The notes: generated by a model from the sequence alone, not told the origin. A stretch of 64,000 nt of DNA from Roseovarius autotrophicus (GCF_018069895.1 NZ_JAGQDH010000001.1:186001-250000); one strand, 5' to 3'; counted from the stretch's first letter, positions 28,396-38,436 are shown. A program made the numbers and translations.

Positions 28396-29436
28396 TCACC
28401 CGCTCCAACGGGGCAGAATCACGGTGAATGTGCTGCCCTGCCCCGGCTCTGATGCGATGCGCAACCGCCCGCGATGGCGGTTGACGATATGCTTGACGAT
28501 GGCAAGGCCCAGCCCCGTCCCCCCCATCTCGCGCGAGCGATGCGTGTCCACGCGATAGAAACGTTCGGTCAGGCGGGGAATGTGCAGCGGATCAATGCCG
28601 GGGCCATGATCACGCACGCTGGCGATGATCGCGGGGCTTCTGAGTGTGGCGTCGCGCTCGTGATGATCGAGCGTGATCTCGACACGGTTGGAAGGCCCGC
28701 CATACTTGATCGCATTCTCTACAAGGTTGGTGAAGACCTGTTGCAACTGGTCGGCGTTGCCGGGCACGACAAAGCCCTCGGCCCCCTCGAAATGCAGCAC
28801 GCATCCGCGATCCCGCGCCAGCGGGCGGAGCATTGTCATCACCGTGGCGATCACCCCCGCGAGATCGACCGGTTCGCGCGGGCGAACACGTTCCTCACCC
28901 TCCACCCGACTCAGCGACAGAAGGTCATGCACAAGCCGCTCCATCCGCGCCGCCTCGCGCGCCATGATGCCCAGAAAGCGGTCGATGGCGGCCTGATCGT
29001 GGCGCGCTGGCCCTTGCAGCGTCTCGATGAACCCCATGAGCGCGGTCAGCGGCGTGCGCAACTCGTGGCTCACATTCGCCACGAAATCGCGACGCATCTG
29101 CGCCGCCTGCTCGCGCTCGGTCAGATCCTCGAAGCTGACCAACACCCCGCGCGCCGTCTCGCCGGCATCCACATGCGCCACATGCACCTGGAAGGTGCTG
29201 TCGCGTCCCGCCTCCGATGTCTGGAAAATCCTGCGCCGCGCCTGCCCGTCCTGCGTGGTCTGCTCGATCGCCTCCAGCACATCCGGTTGCCGCAACGCCG
29301 TCAGGAAATGTCGCCCTTCGATACCCTGCCCCAGCATGTCGCGGGCAGCATCATTGACGGCTTGGATGCGTTCGTCCGGGCCGATGAGCAGCGCCGCGAA
29401 CGGCATCCCTGCCAGAACCGAGGCAAAGCCCTTCAT
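28396..29436 (-). CDS. phoR: Phosphate-regulon sensor kinase PhoR (no membrane segment)
   Basis: A 346-residue histidine kinase. A PAS domain covers residues about 5-105. The H-box is FVANVSHELRTPLTALMGF (His124), then FTNLVENAIKYG (N-box), DHGPGI, RFYRVD and GGTGLGLAI complete the HATPase domain. The sequence fits PhoR but begins directly with the PAS domain and has no transmembrane helix, unlike E. coli PhoR. It is cotranscribed with the gamma-carbonic anhydrase and gmk genes upstream (6-nt gap) and separated from pstS by the Pho box. Confidence 0.9.
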   Translation of the reverse strand: MKGFASVLAGMPFAALLIGPDERIQAVNDAARDMLGQGIEGRHFLTALRQPDVLEAIEQTTQDGQARRRIFQTSEAGRDSTFQVHVAHVDAGETARGVLVSFEDLTEREQAAQMRRDFVANVSHELRTPLTALMGFIETLQGPARHDQAAIDRFLGIMAREAARMERLVHDLLSLSRVEGEERVRPREPVDLAGVIATVMTMLRPLARDRGCVLHFEGAEGFVVPGNADQLQQVFTNLVENAIKYGGPSNRVEITLDHHERDATLRSPAIIASVRDHGPGIDPLHIPRLTERFYRVDTHRSREMGGTGLGLAIVKHIVNRHRGRLRIASEPGQGSTFTVILPRWSG

Positions 29437-29442
29437 CGGCGC

Positions 29443-29964
29443 TCAGACCCGGCTCAGCCCGGCGCGAAACCGGCGCATGTTCTCCTGGTAATGCAGCGCC
29501 GTCGCCCGCTGTCGGGCGATCGCGGCCTCGTCGAGGGCGCGCACCACCCGCCCCGGCGCCCCCATGACCAGGCTGCCATCGGGGATCTCCTTGCCCTCGG
29601 TGATGAGCGCCCCTGCGCCAATCAGGCAATCGCGCCCTATCTTCGCGCCATTGAGCACAGTCGCCCCCATGCCGATCAACGCATTCTCGCCGATGGTGCA
29701 GCCGTGCAGCATCACCTTGTGCCCGATGGTGCAGCCCGTCCCGATCATCAGCGGATACCCCATATCGGTATGCATCACCGTGTCTTCCTGCACATTCGTG
29801 CCGGACCCGATATGGATCACCTCGTTGTCACCCCGCAGGGTCGAGCCGAACCAGACCGACACCCCGGCCTCCAGCACCACCTTGCCGATCACATTGGCAT
29901 CGGGCGCGATCCATGTGTCGGGGTCGATCTGCGGCGCGTGTCCGTCGAGCGCATAAATGGTCAT
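29443..29964 (-). CDS. Gamma-carbonic-anhydrase-family protein
   Basis: A 173-residue left-handed beta-helix protein of hexapeptide repeats, of the gamma-CA/YrdA type. The metal-site histidines of the trimer are visible in VMHTDMG and GHKVMLHGC. Many family members are not active carbonic anhydrases, so function is unproven. Its ATG overlaps the gmk stop by 4 nt, and phoR follows after 6 nt. Confidence 0.92.
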   Translation of the reverse strand: MTIYALDGHAPQIDPDTWIAPDANVIGKVVLEAGVSVWFGSTLRGDNEVIHIGSGTNVQEDTVMHTDMGYPLMIGTGCTIGHKVMLHGCTIGENALIGMGATVLNGAKIGRDCLIGAGALITEGKEIPDGSLVMGAPGRVVRALDEAAIARQRATALHYQENMRRFRAGLSRV

Positions 29965-30602
29965 CGTGTCTCCTCGAATTCGGCATGCAGCGCGCGCACA
30001 TGGTCGGTAAGCCAGGGCTGCTGGGTCCGGCGCAACCGCGTCGCCTCGATGATCGTGCGCAGGCGCGCCTCGGTGGTATCCAGATCCTCGTTGACCAGCA
30101 CGAAATCATAGCCGTCCCAATGGCTTATCTCGTCCCAGCTTTTCTGCATCCGCCGCGCGATCACCTCTGCGCTGTCCTGCCCGCGCTCCTGAAGGCGACG
30201 GTGCAACTCGCGGATCGAAGGGGGCAGCAGGAAGATCGACAAAGTATGCGCGCCAAGCGCCGAGTTGCGAATCTGCTGCGCCCCCTGCCAGTCGATGTCG
30301 AACAACACATCGCGCCCGGCCTCGATCGCCACCTGCACCGCTCCTTTGGGCGAACCATAGAAATTGCCGAAGACATGTGCGTGCTCCAGCATCTCGCCCG
30401 CCGCGACCTCGTGCTTGAACGCCTCCTCGGTCAGAAAATGATAATCCCGTCCGGCCACTTCGCCCGGACGCGGCGCGCGCGTGGTGGCCGAGACCGAAAA
30501 GCTCAAACTCGGATCCCAGTCCAGCAACCGCCGCGATAACGTCGATTTCCCCGCCCCCGAGGGCGAGGACAGGATGATCAGAAGGCCCCGGCGCGTGCTC
30601 AT
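29961..30602 (-). CDS. gmk: Guanylate kinase
   Basis: A 213-residue enzyme phosphorylating GMP to GDP. The P-loop is [10 protein letters not shown] (residues about 12-21). The GMP-binding region contains [21 protein letters not shown], and [14 protein letters not shown] is also typical. Length is normal. It follows yicC by 47 nt, the widely conserved yicC-gmk order. Confidence 0.97.
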   Translation of the reverse strand: MSTRRGLLIILSSPSGAGKSTLSRRLLDWDPSLSFSVSATTRAPRPGEVAGRDYHFLTEEAFKHEVAAGEMLEHAHVFGNFYGSPKGAVQVAIEAGRDVLFDIDWQGAQQIRNSALGAHTLSIFLLPPSIRELHRRLQERGQDSAEVIARRMQKSWDEISHWDGYDFVLVNEDLDTTEARLRTIIEATRLRRTQQPWLTDHVRALHAEFEETR

Positions 30603-30649
30603 GCCTGGCCTTTCATCTTGGTGACGATACTCAAGTCCACCCCCTCCGC

Positions 30650-31540
30650 CTATTCCACATTCTGAACCTGTTCGCGCATCTGGTCGATCACCGTCTTGAG
30701 TTCGAGTCCGATCGCCGTCAGCCCCGCGTTCTGCGCCTTGGAACAGAGCGTGTTGGCCTCGCGCATGAATTCCTGGGCAAGGAAATCCAGCTTGCGCCCC
30801 ACCGGCGAGCCCTGCGCCAGCAGGTCGCGCGCCGCCGCCACATGGGCGCGGAGCCGGTCCAGTTCTTCTGTCACATCGAGCCGCACCGCCACGAGCGCCA
30901 GCTCTTGCGCGATCCGTTCGGGGGCGATCTCGGCGGGTTTCTCGATCACCCGCGCCAGCGCCGCGCGATGGCTTTCGGCAATCGCCTCGGCGCGGGCGGC
31001 AAGCATGGTGCCCGCGCCCCCGGTCAACGCCTCGATCCTGTCAATCTGCCCTGCAAGAACCTCGGCCAGAGCCGCGCCCTCGGTTTCGCGCATGGCCGTG
31101 AACTCTGCCAGCAGCGCATCGAAATCGGCGGCAAGCACCTCGGCGAGGTCGGCCTGCGCCGTCACTGCCTCGCCCGGTTCCAGAATGCCACGCAGCCCCA
31201 GAACCTGCGCCGCCGTCGCCGGTGCGAACGTCAGCCCCCGCGCGTCGGCGCGCCGTTCAGTCTCTGCCAGAGCGGCCAGCGCGGCGTCGAGCGCGGCCTC
31301 GTTGAGCACCAGCCCCGCCGCCGCCGCGGCCGATTGAAGCCGCAGGCTTGCCGTCACATTGCCGCGCGCCAGCCGCCTGCCCGCAGCCACGCGCAGCGCC
31401 GCCTCCAACCCCTCGATTCCCTCGGGCAGACGCAACCGCAGATCAAGCCCCTTGCCGTTGACGCCGCGCATCTCCCATGTCCAGGCACAGTCCCCCCGTG
31501 CCCCGGACCGGGTGGCAAAGGCAGTCATGGATCGCAGCAT
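30650..31540 (-). CDS. yicC: YicC-family endoribonuclease-like protein
   Basis: A 296-residue YicC/YloC-family protein. The family N-terminus [13 protein letters not shown] and the C-terminal DUF1732 region ([31 protein letters not shown]) are both present, and it ends EQVQNVE. Members cleave RNA and affect small-RNA turnover in E. coli. It is upstream of gmk on the same strand. Its promoter must lie in the 234-nt gap to the divergent PAS gene, where I could not pick a clear one. Confidence 0.93.
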   Translation of the reverse strand: MLRSMTAFATRSGARGDCAWTWEMRGVNGKGLDLRLRLPEGIEGLEAALRVAAGRRLARGNVTASLRLQSAAAAAGLVLNEAALDAALAALAETERRADARGLTFAPATAAQVLGLRGILEPGEAVTAQADLAEVLAADFDALLAEFTAMRETEGAALAEVLAGQIDRIEALTGGAGTMLAARAEAIAESHRAALARVIEKPAEIAPERIAQELALVAVRLDVTEELDRLRAHVAAARDLLAQGSPVGRKLDFLAQEFMREANTLCSKAQNAGLTAIGLELKTVIDQMREQVQNVE

Positions 31541-31774
31541 GCGGGCCTCATTTCCGATGATGATGCTGCCCTCTCCTAGCCATTGCCACCCCCGCTGGCA
31601 AGCACTGCCGCTCCCGGTTCGCGGTTAACCAGATACCGCGAATTTTAGATACATGCGAAGCAAATCGTGGCACTCTCAAGACATCGAACAGAGGGGCAAT
31701 CGCTGGCGTGTCGTCGCGGCCCGGGCTCCTGGGATGCCGGAATCGCGGCTTTGACAAGGGTGTGAGGTGCAACG

Positions 31775-32410
31775 ATGTGGGACGAACACAGACAAAGCGA
31801 CGCGGCGCAACACAGCGGCGCGCGCGCTCGCACCGAGGCGCATCTGCGCGCCTTCCGTGCCCATTGGGAGGCATGCCGCAAAGGGCAGGACGTGCCCAAG
31901 CGGACCGATATCGATCCGCGCCGGATCGAGCCGCTCCTGTCCAACGCCTTCATCGCCGAACGCATCGCGCCGGGTGTCGTGCGGCTGCGCATCGCGGGAA
32001 TGCACCTGAGCGACCTGATGGGCATGGAGGTGCGCGGCATGCCGCTGTGCAGCTTCATCGCCCCCGCCGCGCGCAAGTCTTTCGCGCTCCATCTCGTCGA
32101 TCTTTTCGACCGGCCGGCAACCCTGCGCCTCGGGCTTCACAGCGGCGCCGGGCTGGGACGTCCCGCACTCTCGGGGACAATGCTGCTCTTGCCTCTGCGC
32201 AGCGATCTCGGTGACGTGTCGCGCGCGCTTGGCTGCCTCGTGACCCATGGCCATATCGGCCGGCCCGCGCGCCGTTTCACCATCGACAGCGCGCAGGTGC
32301 AGCCGCTTACAGAGCCAACGCATCCTGCGCCCTTCTCGGTGATCGCGGGCACAGGCACCGCGCTGCGTGTTGACCCGAGAGACCGCCCCAATCTGCGGCT
32401 TGTCACCTGA
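31775..32410 (+). CDS. PAS-domain protein (PAS_5-like) of unknown role
   Basis: A 211-residue soluble protein resembling the PAS_5 family of Alphaproteobacteria. It has HLRAFRAHWEACRKGQDVPKRTDIDPR at the start, then RIAGMHLSDLMGMEVRGMPLCSFIAP, and LLPLRSDLGDVSRALGCLV. No output domain is attached. Such stand-alone proteins are often annotated only as PAS domain-containing. It is divergent from yicC and converges on hypE with 4 nt between the stops. Whether it belongs to the hydrogenase island is unclear. Confidence 0.75.
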   Translation: MWDEHRQSDAAQHSGARARTEAHLRAFRAHWEACRKGQDVPKRTDIDPRRIEPLLSNAFIAERIAPGVVRLRIAGMHLSDLMGMEVRGMPLCSFIAPAARKSFALHLVDLFDRPATLRLGLHSGAGLGRPALSGTMLLLPLRSDLGDVSRALGCLVTHGHIGRPARRFTIDSAQVQPLTEPTHPAPFSVIAGTGTALRVDPRDRPNLRLVT

Positions 32411-32414
32411 TCTC

Positions 32415-33437
32415 TCAGCAGATCCGGGGCAGTTGCTCGCCCACGAGCATATCGACGATGCGCGCGCCGCCAAAAAGCGTGCGCATCGTGACCCGCCCCG
32501 CCGGTCCCCCGGTCACCCGTCCGATGGCCACCGCGTCTGCGCCCTCGGGCCGCGCGCGCATGGCAGCAAGCGCTGCCTCGGCCTCGGCTTCGGGCACCAC
32601 CAGAACCAGCGTACCCTCATTGGCGAGGTAAAGCGGGTCGAGCCCGAGGATCTCGCAGACCCCCCGCACCTGCGGGCGCAAGGGCAGCGCCGCCTCGTCG
32701 ATCTCGATGCCGCAGCCCCCCGCCTCGGCCATCTCGTTGAGCACCGAGGCTACTCCGCCCCGCGTCGCGTCGCGCGCCGCCCGTGTGCCGGGGGCCGCCA
32801 CCAGAACGGCGGCCATCAGATGCCCCAGCCCCTGGCAGTCCGATACGATATCAGACGACAGCGCCATGTCGCCGCGCGCCGCCAGGATTGCCGCGCCGTG
32901 ATCGCCCAGCACGCCGTTGACCAGCACCATGTCGCCCGGACAAATATGGGCCGCAGCCAGGTCGCGGCCCGGCGGAATCACCCCTACCCCGGCGGTGGTG
33001 ACAAAGACCTTGTCGGCCATGCCCCGCCCGACGACCTTGGTGTCGCCGGTAACGATCCGCACACCGGCCTCCTGCGCCTCCGCCTGCATCGAGGCCACGA
33101 TCCGCCGCAAAAGCGCCACCTCCACCCCCTCTTCCAGAATGAACGCCGCCGACAGCCAGAGCGGCACCGCGCCACCCACAGCCAGATCGTTGACCGTGCC
33201 ACAGACCGCGATCTTGCCGATATCGCCACCGGGAAACTCCACAGGATCAACCACGAAACTGTCGGTGGTGAACGCGAGCCGGGCGCCCGGCTGCTGAAGC
33301 GCGTCGGTCATCAGCCGGGCCTGATCCTCCATCGCCTCGGGTGCGAAGGCCGCACAGAACACGTCCTCGATCAACTCCCGCATCGCCTTGCCGCCACCGC
33401 CATGGGCCAGCGTGATCCGCGTTTCCCTCAAACTCAT
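32415..33437 (-). CDS. hypE: Hydrogenase maturation protein HypE
   Basis: A 340-residue AIR-synthase-like protein that dehydrates an S-carbamoyl group on its own C-terminal Cys, giving the cyanide ligand of the NiFe centre. The C-terminus PRIC ends in that Cys. The ATP-binding glycine-rich LAHGGGGKAM is at the N-terminus and FTTDSFVVDP follows. Start chosen at ATG 33437 (MSLRETRITLAHGG); the longer frame runs through the intergenic repeat. Last gene of the hup/hyp island in transcription order. Confidence 0.97.
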   Translation of the reverse strand: MSLRETRITLAHGGGGKAMRELIEDVFCAAFAPEAMEDQARLMTDALQQPGARLAFTTDSFVVDPVEFPGGDIGKIAVCGTVNDLAVGGAVPLWLSAAFILEEGVEVALLRRIVASMQAEAQEAGVRIVTGDTKVVGRGMADKVFVTTAGVGVIPPGRDLAAAHICPGDMVLVNGVLGDHGAAILAARGDMALSSDIVSDCQGLGHLMAAVLVAAPGTRAARDATRGGVASVLNEMAEAGGCGIEIDEAALPLRPQVRGVCEILGLDPLYLANEGTLVLVVPEAEAEAALAAMRARPEGADAVAIGRVTGGPAGRVTMRTLFGGARIVDMLVGEQLPRIC

Positions 33438-33451
33438 GCTTTCATCTTTCC

Positions 33452-33505
33452 AAAAATACTCCGGGGGAGTCGCGCCATGGGCGCGACGGGGGCAGCGCCC
33501 CCTAC
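33452..33505. repeat. Intergenic palindromic repeat, copy 1 (hypD-hypE gap)
   Basis: Contains an AATACTCCGGGGGAGT block, a GTCGCGCC/GGCGCGAC dyad and GGGGGCAGCGCCCC. The same three-part block recurs at 47910-47957. It fills nearly the whole hypD-hypE gap and its end overlaps the hypD stop. Confidence 0.75.
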
Positions 33506-34638
33506 CCCGCCTCCGCCCGCGCGCCGCCATACTGGTAATAGGCCGCGCACACCCCCTCGGAGCTGACCATCAGCGCGCCCAGGGGCATCTCGGGCGTGCA
33601 GCCGCGCCCGAACTGCGGGCAGGCCACCGGCTTCATCCGCCCCGTCATCACCGCCCCGCAGGCACAGCCCTCGGGTTCTTCCACATGGCGGCTTTCGGCC
33701 GCGTAACCGATGCCGAATTTCACCTCGGCGTCATAATCCGCATAGGCGGGGCGGATTTGCAGCCCGCTTTCGTCGATCTCACCCAGACCCCGCCACGCAA
33801 AAGAGGGGCGCGGCTCGTAGACATCGGCAATGGCCGCAAGGCTTACCGGATTGCCATGTTCGGGCACGACGCGGGCATACTGGTTTTCAACCTCGGCGCG
33901 CCCTTCGCAGATCTGGCGCAGCACCATCAGCACTGATTGCAACAGGTCGAGCGGCTCGAAACCGGCCACGACGATGGGCTTGCCGTGGTCGCGCGGGATG
34001 AAATCATAAGGGTGAATACCGATTACCATCGAGACATGCCCCGGCCCGACAAAGCCATCAAGGCGCATATGCGGATCATCGAGCAGCACCTTGATCGGCG
34101 GCGGCACGGTGATGTGGTTGCAGAACACGCTGAAATTCCTCAGTCCCTCGGCTGCGGCCTGCTGGATCGAAAGCGCCGTCGAGGGCGTCGTCGTCTCGAA
34201 GCCGAGCCCAAAGAACACCACCTCGCGCCCCGGATTGCGTCGTGCGATTTCCAGCGCGTCGAGCGGCGAATAGACCATGCGGATATCCGCGCCGTCGGCC
34301 TTGGCCTGCATGAGGCTCTTGCGCGTTCCGGGCACGCGCATGGCATCGCCGAAGGTGGTGAAAATGACGCGCGGATCCTCGGCGATCTGCACGCATTCAT
34401 CCACCCGCGCCATCGGCAGCACGCAAACCGGGCAGCCGGGGCCGTGGATGAACTCGATCCCCGGATGGGTCAGCTTGTCCAGTCCGTAGCGAAAGATCGC
34501 ATGGGTATGCCCGCCGCAGATCTCCATGATGCGCACCGGGTTCTCCGGTGTGGCACCCAGCGCCTCGGCACTCTCGGCGATCCGCGCCAGCAGCGCGCGC
34601 GCGGCCTGCGGGTCGCGGAATTCCTGCGTATGTCTCAT
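33502..34638 (-). CDS. hypD: Hydrogenase maturation protein HypD
   Basis: A 378-residue iron-sulfur protein that, with HypC, carries the Fe(CN)2CO unit. Conserved motifs include MEICGGHTHAIFRYG (about residues 38-52) and GPGCPVCVLP. FFGLGFETTTPSTA and the C-terminal cluster region with CACG and RGCTPEMPLGALMVSSEG also fit. Start ATG overlaps the hypC stop by 4 nt. Confidence 0.97.
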   Translation of the reverse strand: MRHTQEFRDPQAARALLARIAESAEALGATPENPVRIMEICGGHTHAIFRYGLDKLTHPGIEFIHGPGCPVCVLPMARVDECVQIAEDPRVIFTTFGDAMRVPGTRKSLMQAKADGADIRMVYSPLDALEIARRNPGREVVFFGLGFETTTPSTALSIQQAAAEGLRNFSVFCNHITVPPPIKVLLDDPHMRLDGFVGPGHVSMVIGIHPYDFIPRDHGKPIVVAGFEPLDLLQSVLMVLRQICEGRAEVENQYARVVPEHGNPVSLAAIADVYEPRPSFAWRGLGEIDESGLQIRPAYADYDAEVKFGIGYAAESRHVEEPEGCACGAVMTGRMKPVACPQFGRGCTPEMPLGALMVSSEGVCAAYYQYGGARAEAG

Positions 34639-34925
34639 GCCCGTCCCTCCAGGGCCGCCGCGCCCTCGGCCATCGCCGCCAGCGTCTCCTGCGCCTCGCC
34701 AAGGCCGCGCAGCGCCTCCAGCGTTTTCGCGGCCTCATCCTCGTCGATCAGCGCCATGGCAAAGCCGACATGGATAAGCGCCCATTGCCCCACCAGATCC
34801 TCGAGCGGGCCGGTGGCGATACAGGCAAGGCTCACCTCGCGGCGCACGCCCGACACCTCTGCCATCCCCATCAGGCGCGCGGGATCGGTCACGGCGATGA
34901 TCTGCCCCGGAATTCCCAGACACAT
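34635..34925 (-). CDS. hypC: Hydrogenase maturation chaperone HypC
   Basis: A 96-residue HypC/HupF-family chaperone. Its N-terminal MCLGIPGQI places the essential Cys at residue 2, which binds HypD and the large-subunit precursor. The C-terminal extension (EETLAAMAEGAAALEGRA) is Ala-rich. It overlaps hypD by 4 nt and follows hupR by 3 nt. HupF, its paralogue, is encoded about 6 kb away. Confidence 0.95.
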   Translation of the reverse strand: MCLGIPGQIIAVTDPARLMGMAEVSGVRREVSLACIATGPLEDLVGQWALIHVGFAMALIDEDEAAKTLEALRGLGEAQETLAAMAEGAAALEGRA

Positions 34926-34928
34926 GGC

Positions 34929-36407
34929 TCAGTCCTCCTCCGATTGCGCGGCCCTGCCGGGTGCGCGGATATCATAGCGGTCGATCTTGGCACGCAGGCC
35001 CACCCGGCTCAGGCCAAGCTCCTCGGCGGCGCGGCTCTTGTTCCATCTCAGCCGCGTGAGCGTTTCGCGCAGGATGCGCGCCTCGATCTCTTCGACCCGG
35101 GTCTTGAGCGGGCCGCGCGCCGTCAGCACCGCGTCGAGCGCCGGATCGCTGCCCGCCCGCCCCGGCACCGCCTGAAGGATATGCCGCGAGATCAACTCCG
35201 GCCCGAGCAGCGCGTCCTGCGAGAATATCAGCATCCGCGTGACCTCGTTCTCCAGTTCGCGCAGGTTGCCGGGCCAGTCATACTGCTCGAGAAAGCGGAT
35301 CGCATCTTCCGAAAGGCCCTGCACCGGCTTGCCATGGGCGCGCGCCGCGTCAAACAGCAGGCTCTGCGCGAGAATACCCAGATCACCCGGGCGCTCCGCC
35401 AGCGGCGGCACGACAAGCGTCGCCCGCGCCAGCGCATAGTAGAGATCCGAGCGAAACCGCCCCGCCGCAACCTCGGCGCGCAGATCGATTCCCGCCCCGG
35501 CGATGAGGCGGATATCGCTGCGGCTCATCTCATGCGCGCCGAGCGGGCGCCAGGCGCCCTCCGTCGCCAGCCGCAAGAGCACAAGCTGCATCCGCGGACT
35601 CAGATCGTGCAAACCGTTGAGAAACAGCGTGCCCCGGTCGGCTTTCTGCACAAGGCCGATGCGGCTCATGGGGCTGCCCGTCACCGCCCCGCGCCGCGCA
35701 CCGAACAGTTCCACCTCAAGGATGTCGTCCGACACGCCGGTCACGTCGATCTCGTGAAAGGGCCGGTCCGCGCGCAAGGAGGCGTAATGCATCGCCCGCG
35801 CAAGCGCCGCCTTGCCCGTGCCCGGCGCGCCGGTTATGAGCACCGGCACGTCGAAACTCGCATATTGCCGCGCCTGTTCGATCACCGCGTTCATCGGCGA
35901 ATTGGGCGCGCGTAGCACCGACTCGAATCCCAGCCCTTCGCGCAGCGCGCGGCGCTGATCTGCAAGTTTCGCCTCCATGCTGCGGGGCAGATGGCGCATT
36001 TCCAGCGACATCTGCGCATGTTCGCGGTTGAGCCGGAACAGTTGGGTCGCGTTCTTGGCGGTCATGAGCAGGTGGTCGGGGTGCCAGGGCTTGGTCAGGA
36101 ACTGGTAGATCCCCGCCCGGTTGATGGCCGCGATCATGTCATTGGTCTCGGTAAAGCCGGTGATGATGATGCGCACAACATCGGGCCAGCGGTCGCGCAC
36201 CTCGGTCAGAAACTCCACCCCAGAGCGCCCCGGCATCCTCTGGTCGCAGAATATCACCTGAACGTAATTCTCCTCCATCAGCCGTGTCGCGGCCTCGGCA
36301 TCGGGCGCGGTCAGGCAGTCGAATTCATCCTCCAGCGCCATGCGCATCGCGTTGAGCGCATGTGCCTCGTCATCGACCAGCAGCAGGGTGGGCAGCGCGC
36401 TTGCCAT
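34929..36407 (-). CDS. hupR: Hydrogenase response regulator HupR (degenerate NtrC-type)
   Basis: A 492-residue NtrC-like regulator: receiver (phospho-acceptor Asp55 in FCDQRMPG, Lys in TKPW), AAA+ domain (residues about 165-400) and a Fis-type HTH ([24 protein letters not shown]). The AAA+ domain is degenerate. Walker A reads GAPGTGKA, with Ala200 in place of Thr/Ser. Walker B reads LFLNGL instead of LFLDE, and the sigma-54 contact loop is GAVTGS instead of GAFTGA. This fits HupR of R. capsulatus, which works with sigma-70 polymerase. It sits between hypB and hypC as in Rhodobacter and should control hupSLC under HupT. Confidence 0.95.
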   Translation of the reverse strand: MASALPTLLLVDDEAHALNAMRMALEDEFDCLTAPDAEAATRLMEENYVQVIFCDQRMPGRSGVEFLTEVRDRWPDVVRIIITGFTETNDMIAAINRAGIYQFLTKPWHPDHLLMTAKNATQLFRLNREHAQMSLEMRHLPRSMEAKLADQRRALREGLGFESVLRAPNSPMNAVIEQARQYASFDVPVLITGAPGTGKAALARAMHYASLRADRPFHEIDVTGVSDDILEVELFGARRGAVTGSPMSRIGLVQKADRGTLFLNGLHDLSPRMQLVLLRLATEGAWRPLGAHEMSRSDIRLIAGAGIDLRAEVAAGRFRSDLYYALARATLVVPPLAERPGDLGILAQSLLFDAARAHGKPVQGLSEDAIRFLEQYDWPGNLRELENEVTRMLIFSQDALLGPELISRHILQAVPGRAGSDPALDAVLTARGPLKTRVEEIEARILRETLTRLRWNKSRAAEELGLSRVGLRAKIDRYDIRAPGRAAQSEED

Positions 36408-36410
36408 GAC

Positions 36411-37250
36411 CTATTCCGCCGCCGTCCGCGCCGCCTTGCGCGCAAGACTGCCGCGCAGCCAGTCGAGCCAGATATCCATGCCCGCCCCGGTGGCGGCCGA
36501 GACGCGGATCACCTCGATGGCGGGATTGACGCGGCGCAGGTTGCGCTCATAGGCGTCGAGATCGGCATGGCAATATGGGGCCAGATCGACCTTGTTGAGA
36601 AGCGCAAGCCGCGACGCGGTGAACATGTCGGGATACTTCAATGGCTTGTCTTCGCCCTCGGTTACGCTCAGGATCGCCACCTTGCAATCCTCGCCCAGAT
36701 CGAATGCGGCGGGGCATACCAGATTACCCACATTCTCGATGAACAGAAAACCGCCCGGCGCAAGCGTCAGATGGTCCATCGCGTGCCCGACCATATGCCC
36801 GTCTAGATGACAGCCCTTGCCGGTATTGACCTGCACCGCCTGCGCGCCGGTGGCACGGATGCGCTCGGCATCGTTGGAGGTTTGCTGATCGCCCTCGATC
36901 ACCGCCAGCGGATGCGTGCCAAGCGCCTCGATGGTGCGGCACAAAAGCGTCGTCTTGCCCGATCCGGGCGAGGAGACCAGATTGACCGCGAACGCCCCTA
37001 GCACCGCCAGCCGTGCCCGGTTGGCCTCGGCGTGAACACCGTTTTTCGCCAGAATATCGGTCTCGATCTCGATCAGCCGCACCTGTGACATCCCCGGCAC
37101 CTCGGTGCCCGCCGGGCCATGGCCGAAATGCAGACCACCATGGGAATGATCGTGGCCATGGCCATGCGCATGATCGTGGGAATGGCCATGCGCGTCAGAA
37201 CGGGAATGCCCCTGCTCCGCGCCGGTTCCGCAGCCGCAGACAGTGCACAT
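36411..37250 (-). CDS. hypB: Hydrogenase nickel-incorporation GTPase HypB
   Basis: A 279-residue GTPase delivering nickel to the hydrogenase large subunit. The N-terminal high-affinity metal site has Cys2, Cys5 and Cys7 (MCTVCGCG). A His-rich stretch with about a dozen His (residues 15-44) suggests nickel storage. G1 is SSPGSGKTT (93-101), and the NKVDLAPY motif and the metal-site ENVGNLVCP are also present. Its start overlaps the hypA stop by 1 nt. Confidence 0.97.
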   Translation of the reverse strand: MCTVCGCGTGAEQGHSRSDAHGHSHDHAHGHGHDHSHGGLHFGHGPAGTEVPGMSQVRLIEIETDILAKNGVHAEANRARLAVLGAFAVNLVSSPGSGKTTLLCRTIEALGTHPLAVIEGDQQTSNDAERIRATGAQAVQVNTGKGCHLDGHMVGHAMDHLTLAPGGFLFIENVGNLVCPAAFDLGEDCKVAILSVTEGEDKPLKYPDMFTASRLALLNKVDLAPYCHADLDAYERNLRRVNPAIEVIRVSAATGAGMDIWLDWLRGSLARKAARTAAE

Positions 37251-37591
37251 CAGATCACCTCCATATCCTTGATCCGCATTTCCTCGCCTGCCACGGGCAT
37301 CAGCCTGCCACCGCCGCAGAGCGGGCAGGGATCAAGCCGCGCCATGATCTCCACCTCGCGCGTGCAATCATAGCAGATCGCCCGTCCCGGCAGGTCGATC
37401 ATCTCCAGCCGCGCGTTCTCGGCGGGACTGCCTCGCATGACCACCTCGAAGGCGAATTCCAGCGCCGGTTTCTCGACACAGGCAAAGCGCCCGATCTCGA
37501 CCCGCAGGCAGGTGACCCGCGCGAAAGCATGGGCGCGGGCCTGATCCTCGATCACCCGGCGGATCCCCTCGGCCAGCGACATCTCGTGCAT
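37250..37591 (-). CDS. hypA: Hydrogenase nickel-insertion protein HypA
   Basis: A 113-residue metallochaperone. Start chosen at ATG 37591, so the protein begins MHEMSLAEG and His2, the nickel ligand of HypA, is correctly placed; a GTG one codon earlier is in frame. The zinc site is CYDC plus CPLC. The ATG shares one base with the hupK stop (TGATG), and hypB starts at its own stop codon, so the genes are translationally coupled. Confidence 0.96.
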   Translation of the reverse strand: MHEMSLAEGIRRVIEDQARAHAFARVTCLRVEIGRFACVEKPALEFAFEVVMRGSPAENARLEMIDLPGRAICYDCTREVEIMARLDPCPLCGGGRLMPVAGEEMRIKDMEVI

Positions 37592-38433
37592 CACGCGCCC
37601 CCCTCGATCGTGACCGGCGCGCAGGGATCGAGCAGGTCCGCCACAAGCCGTGCCTCAGAATGCGCCGTGGCGGGGAGGCTGGCAAGCGACTGCGCCATGA
37701 TCCCCTCGGGGGCAAGCAGGTGGTCGGTCGGCGTCACCCGCGTCAGGCGAATGACACGGCCCCGACGCACCTCGGCCCGCACAGCGTAAAGGCCGCGCGC
37801 GGCGGGCACCAGCGCCGCGCCGGGGCCGATGAGTTGCGGCGCGGGCAGCGCGCCACGCGTCACCGCCGCCAGATCCAGCGCGCGGGCAAAAACACGCCAG
37901 AGCGGCCCGCGCCCGTCCGTCTCCTCGATCCGGCGCATCACGGGGTGCGTCAGATGCCGCGCGGCGGGGCTGTTTTCCTGTGCCGTCGCCGCGAGAGCAG
38001 TGGCCGCCACCACCTCTGGCAAGGGCGCGCAGCAGGCCAGACCGGGCGTGAAACCGTCCCGCACCGCGCGCAGAACCGTGGCAAGCGGGGCTACACCGCT
38101 GATGAAGGCGTCAAACGCCTCGGGCGTCTCGGGCAGGCCCTCCGACCAGAGCGGCAAGGCCAACCGGCCCAGCCCAAGCCGCGCGGGCCAGATCACCCCG
38201 AGTTTCAGCCGGTGATCTCGGGCAATCTCCTCTGACAGCCCGGCCATATCCCCCGCCGGCAGGCCAAGCGCCAGCCGCAGCGCCACCGATTGCGCGACAC
38301 GGCAAAGGTTGAAAAGGCGCGGCAGTATCTCGGCCACCTCCTCGACGGGCCGCCCTTCGACCAGCCGCGCCAGCGGCATGGGCGGCGCGGGGATCGCGCG
38401 AAACCCGGAGGGGATATCCGCCCGGTCCAGCAT
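37591..38433 (-). CDS. hupK: Hydrogenase assembly protein HupK (degenerate large-subunit-like)
   Basis: A 280-residue protein resembling a broken hydrogenase large subunit. [13 protein letters not shown] occupies the place of the RICGxC motif, and the C-terminal [10 protein letters not shown] stands for the DPCxxC motif with its second Cys lost. HupK/HoxV proteins are thought to act as scaffolds for the Fe(CN)2CO unit during maturation under oxygen. It lies between the rubredoxin-HupJ fusion and hypA with 1-4 nt spacing. Confidence 0.9.
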   Translation of the reverse strand: MLDRADIPSGFRAIPAPPMPLARLVEGRPVEEVAEILPRLFNLCRVAQSVALRLALGLPAGDMAGLSEEIARDHRLKLGVIWPARLGLGRLALPLWSEGLPETPEAFDAFISGVAPLATVLRAVRDGFTPGLACCAPLPEVVAATALAATAQENSPAARHLTHPVMRRIEETDGRGPLWRVFARALDLAAVTRGALPAPQLIGPGAALVPAARGLYAVRAEVRRGRVIRLTRVTPTDHLLAPEGIMAQSLASLPATAHSEARLVADLLDPCAPVTIEGGA

Positions 38434-38436
38434 CGC

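Noticed and set aside
37591-38433. hupK as a pseudogene of a hydrogenase large subunit
   Set aside because: The motif losses are those normal for HupK, the frame is intact and the spacing to neighbours is tight.
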